Below, piece by piece: positions 5,571 to 6,632 of a stretch of 6,632 nucleotides of DNA. This DNA is from an uncultured archaeon (lineage in GTDB: Archaea > Thermoproteota > Nitrososphaeria > Nitrososphaerales > CALBXV01): the NCBI GenBank assembly GCA_937890045.1, contig CALBXV010000637.1, positions 1 through 6,632 of the forward strand. The letters are read 5' to 3'. Numbering within the stretch: the first letter of the stretch is position 1; the number at the start of each line of letters is the position of its first letter. A program made the position numbers and the translations under genes. Below the pieces are notes generated by a model. The model was not told where the DNA came from. It did not search any database and was given only the letters and a program-made list of their open reading frames with translations.

Positions 5571-6632
5571 GACTCGGTATTTCTTGTTCACAACGAAAAT
5601 TTACCATTATATGTTCAGTTTCAAATAATTTTTCTTTATTTACAACACTATAATTTAAATCTGTAAGTCCATCTTCATCTGTATTTATCAACCCACCTTG
5701 AACTTCTTCCACAAATCGTTTCTCATTTACACTTGTATCTTTTTGATGAACAAATCTATTTCCAACTATATCATTACGTGGGTGTGATAATGATTTGTAT
5801 CTCCCTGGTCGATTTCTATGTGGTAATGTTGTGTTCGGTATTTTATCAATAGGTTCTGAGCTCATATATCCACCACTCATAATACCATGATTTCCATTAC
5901 CACTTAAATCATAAACAATTCCATCTTTTGATTTAGAAAAATCATAATATAATTTGGGATTGTTTCCTAAACTATTTGGATAATCTGTTTTATAATAATC
6001 TTTTATTTCATCTTCACCAAACGACTTATCAAAAATAGAAACTTGTGCTATATCTCCAGCGAAAAAATCTGTCTTATTATCTGTATTGGGACTACCTACA
6101 CCAATATAAAATGGATTCCCACCATATCTCTTTAATGGTGATTGAAACTTTAATGGTGATTCTGAACCATGTCCAAATCGAGAATCGGATTCTTCTCCAT
6201 TTAAATAAAATCTCATTTCACCCTCATCTACATTTACCGTAACCATCAAATGTGTCCAAACATCAGCGTATCTTTTAATCCACATATAAGAATGACTATT
6301 CTTTTGATTGAATAATCCAAATGAATATGCATTTGAATTATCCCAACCTAATCCCATTTGAAAACTTGGTCGTCCTAAAATATACTGATGAATAAATTGT
6401 CTATTTTCTACATCACCAATTAAATAAGTTGGAATATCAAATCTATCCTCTGCTCGAACAAGAACTGCCATTGTGAAATTACCACTTGTAATTTCTCTTA
6501 AACTATCAGTTGGACTTATTTTTATATAATCAGAAAGACCATTAAACGTAATAAAATCTCGGGAATCATCTGATTCATGTTTCATAAAAGTTTCTTTTGC
6601 CAGTCCCTTTTTCTTTGCTCTGAAAAATAAAT
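5557..6632 (-). CDS. LamG/concanavalin A-like lectin protein, probable virion adhesin (5'-truncated)
   Basis: The frame is open through the right edge. The first in-window ATG (6585) has no convincing ribosome site, and the 15 codons before it read as ordinary protein (including KKKGLAKETF), so the true start probably lies outside. Counting from that ATG there are 342 residues. The first 195 or so form a LamG/jelly-roll lectin domain: FITFNGLSDYI (11-21), FTMAVLVRA (37-45), WTHLMVTV (110-117), MRFYLNG (124-130), FYIGVGS (159-165) and FFAGDIAQVSIFDKSF (174-189). LYYDFS (212-217) with YDLSGNGNHG (225-234) is a typical LamG closing segment. Such domains bind carbohydrate and are common on phage tail fibres and capsid decorations. 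The last 85 or so residues (256-342) form a separate polar module with RPGRYKSLSH (259-268) and DGLTDLNYSV (305-314), which I cannot name. A duplicated SPLK segment lies at 143-152. A secreted or envelope protein of a bacterium is the alternative. The gene heads the visible operon. Confidence 0.85.
   Translation of the reverse strand, partial: LFFRAKKKGLAKETFMKHESDDSRDFITFNGLSDYIKISPTDSLREITSGNFTMAVLVRAEDRFDIPTYLIGDVENRQFIHQYILGRPSFQMGLGWDNSNAYSFGLFNQKNSHSYMWIKRYADVWTHLMVTVNVDEGEMRFYLNGEESDSRFGHGSESPLKFQSPLKRYGGNPFYIGVGSPNTDNKTDFFAGDIAQVSIFDKSFGEDEIKDYYKTDYPNSLGNNPKLYYDFSKSKDGIVYDLSGNGNHGIMSGGYMSSEPIDKIPNTTLPHRNRPGRYKSLSHPRNDIVGNRFVHQKDTSVNEKRFVEEVQGGLINTDEDGLTDLNYSVVNKEKLFETEHIMVNFRCEQEIPSHVEI
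5581..5585 (-). promoter_or_regulatory. Weak Shine-Dalgarno-like AAGAA before the radical SAM gene
   Basis: AAGAA on the minus strand lies ten bases before the ATG at 5570, within the end of the LamG gene. The competing GTG at 5591 is preceded by a T-rich stretch with no purine run. This weakly favours the ATG, whose product begins ten residues before the first cluster cysteine. Confidence 0.3.
6130..6165 (-). repeat. Two-copy 18-base tandem repeat inside the LamG domain
   Basis: Two direct copies lie back to back with an 18-base period. The first 14 bases, ctttaatggtgatt on the plus strand, are identical (6130-6143 and 6148-6161), and the last four differ. On the coding strand this gives SPLK twice, six residues apart (SPLKFQ then SPLKRY). 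The period is a multiple of three, so the frame is kept. It falls between the MRFYLNG strand and the FYIGVGS strand, which in LamG folds is usually a surface loop. It looks like a recent slippage duplication. Confidence 0.75.

Noticed and set aside
5571..5591. GTG at 5591 as the start of the radical SAM gene
   Set aside because: It has no purine-rich leader, would add seven residues with no evident role, and would lengthen the overlap with the LamG gene to 35 bases.
5466..5666. Plus-strand open frame of 66 codons
   Set aside because: It lies opposite the radical SAM and LamG genes, whose motifs are clear. It has no recognisable domain, so it is a shadow frame.
6045..6242. Plus-strand open frame of 65 codons
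   Set aside because: It is fully antisense to the LamG domain, has a low-complexity composition and no domain. It is a shadow frame in A+T-rich DNA.
1..6632. CRISPR array, tRNA or other structured RNA
   Set aside because: No regularly spaced repeats, cloverleaf-like segments or non-coding gaps are visible. Coding sequence fills the window.

Overview
The window is strongly A+T-rich (roughly 30% G+C by eye) and almost fully coding. Six reading frames all lie on the minus strand, so transcription runs from right to left. Genes overlap by a few bases or sit about 9 bases apart, and no gene-free stretch, RNA gene, clear promoter or terminator is visible. A LamG-type lectin protein followed by a radical SAM enzyme and a run of glycosyltransferase-like proteins, tightly packed in low-GC DNA, looks most like the accessory or adhesin region of a marine tailed phage (a T4-like cyanophage or a SAR11-type phage). 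A bacterial surface-polysaccharide locus is less likely but not excluded. The host cannot be determined from this sequence.

In transcription order: (1) a LamG/concanavalin A-like protein, apparently running off the right edge (to 5557); (2) a radical SAM enzyme with an N-terminal twitch-type cysteine domain (5570-4254); (3) a glycosyltransferase-like protein (4244-2961); (4) a diverged paralogue of it (2971-1802); (5) a 415-residue protein of unknown function with an HPGQGR motif (1805-558); (6) the N-terminal 187 residues of what looks like a third paralogue, cut by the left edge (561-1).

The genes probably form one translationally coupled operon. Two junctions are 4-base ATGA overlaps, two are overlaps of 14 and 11 bases, and one is a 9-base gap. 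The working hypothesis is a cassette in which a surface-exposed carbohydrate-binding virion protein travels with enzymes that build or modify a glycan or peptide. The glycosyltransferase-like and radical SAM proteins would act in the cytoplasm, on the virion adhesin, the host envelope glycan or a nucleotide-sugar-derived product. That linkage is inferred from gene order. The family calls come from motifs visible in the translations and were not checked by any database search.
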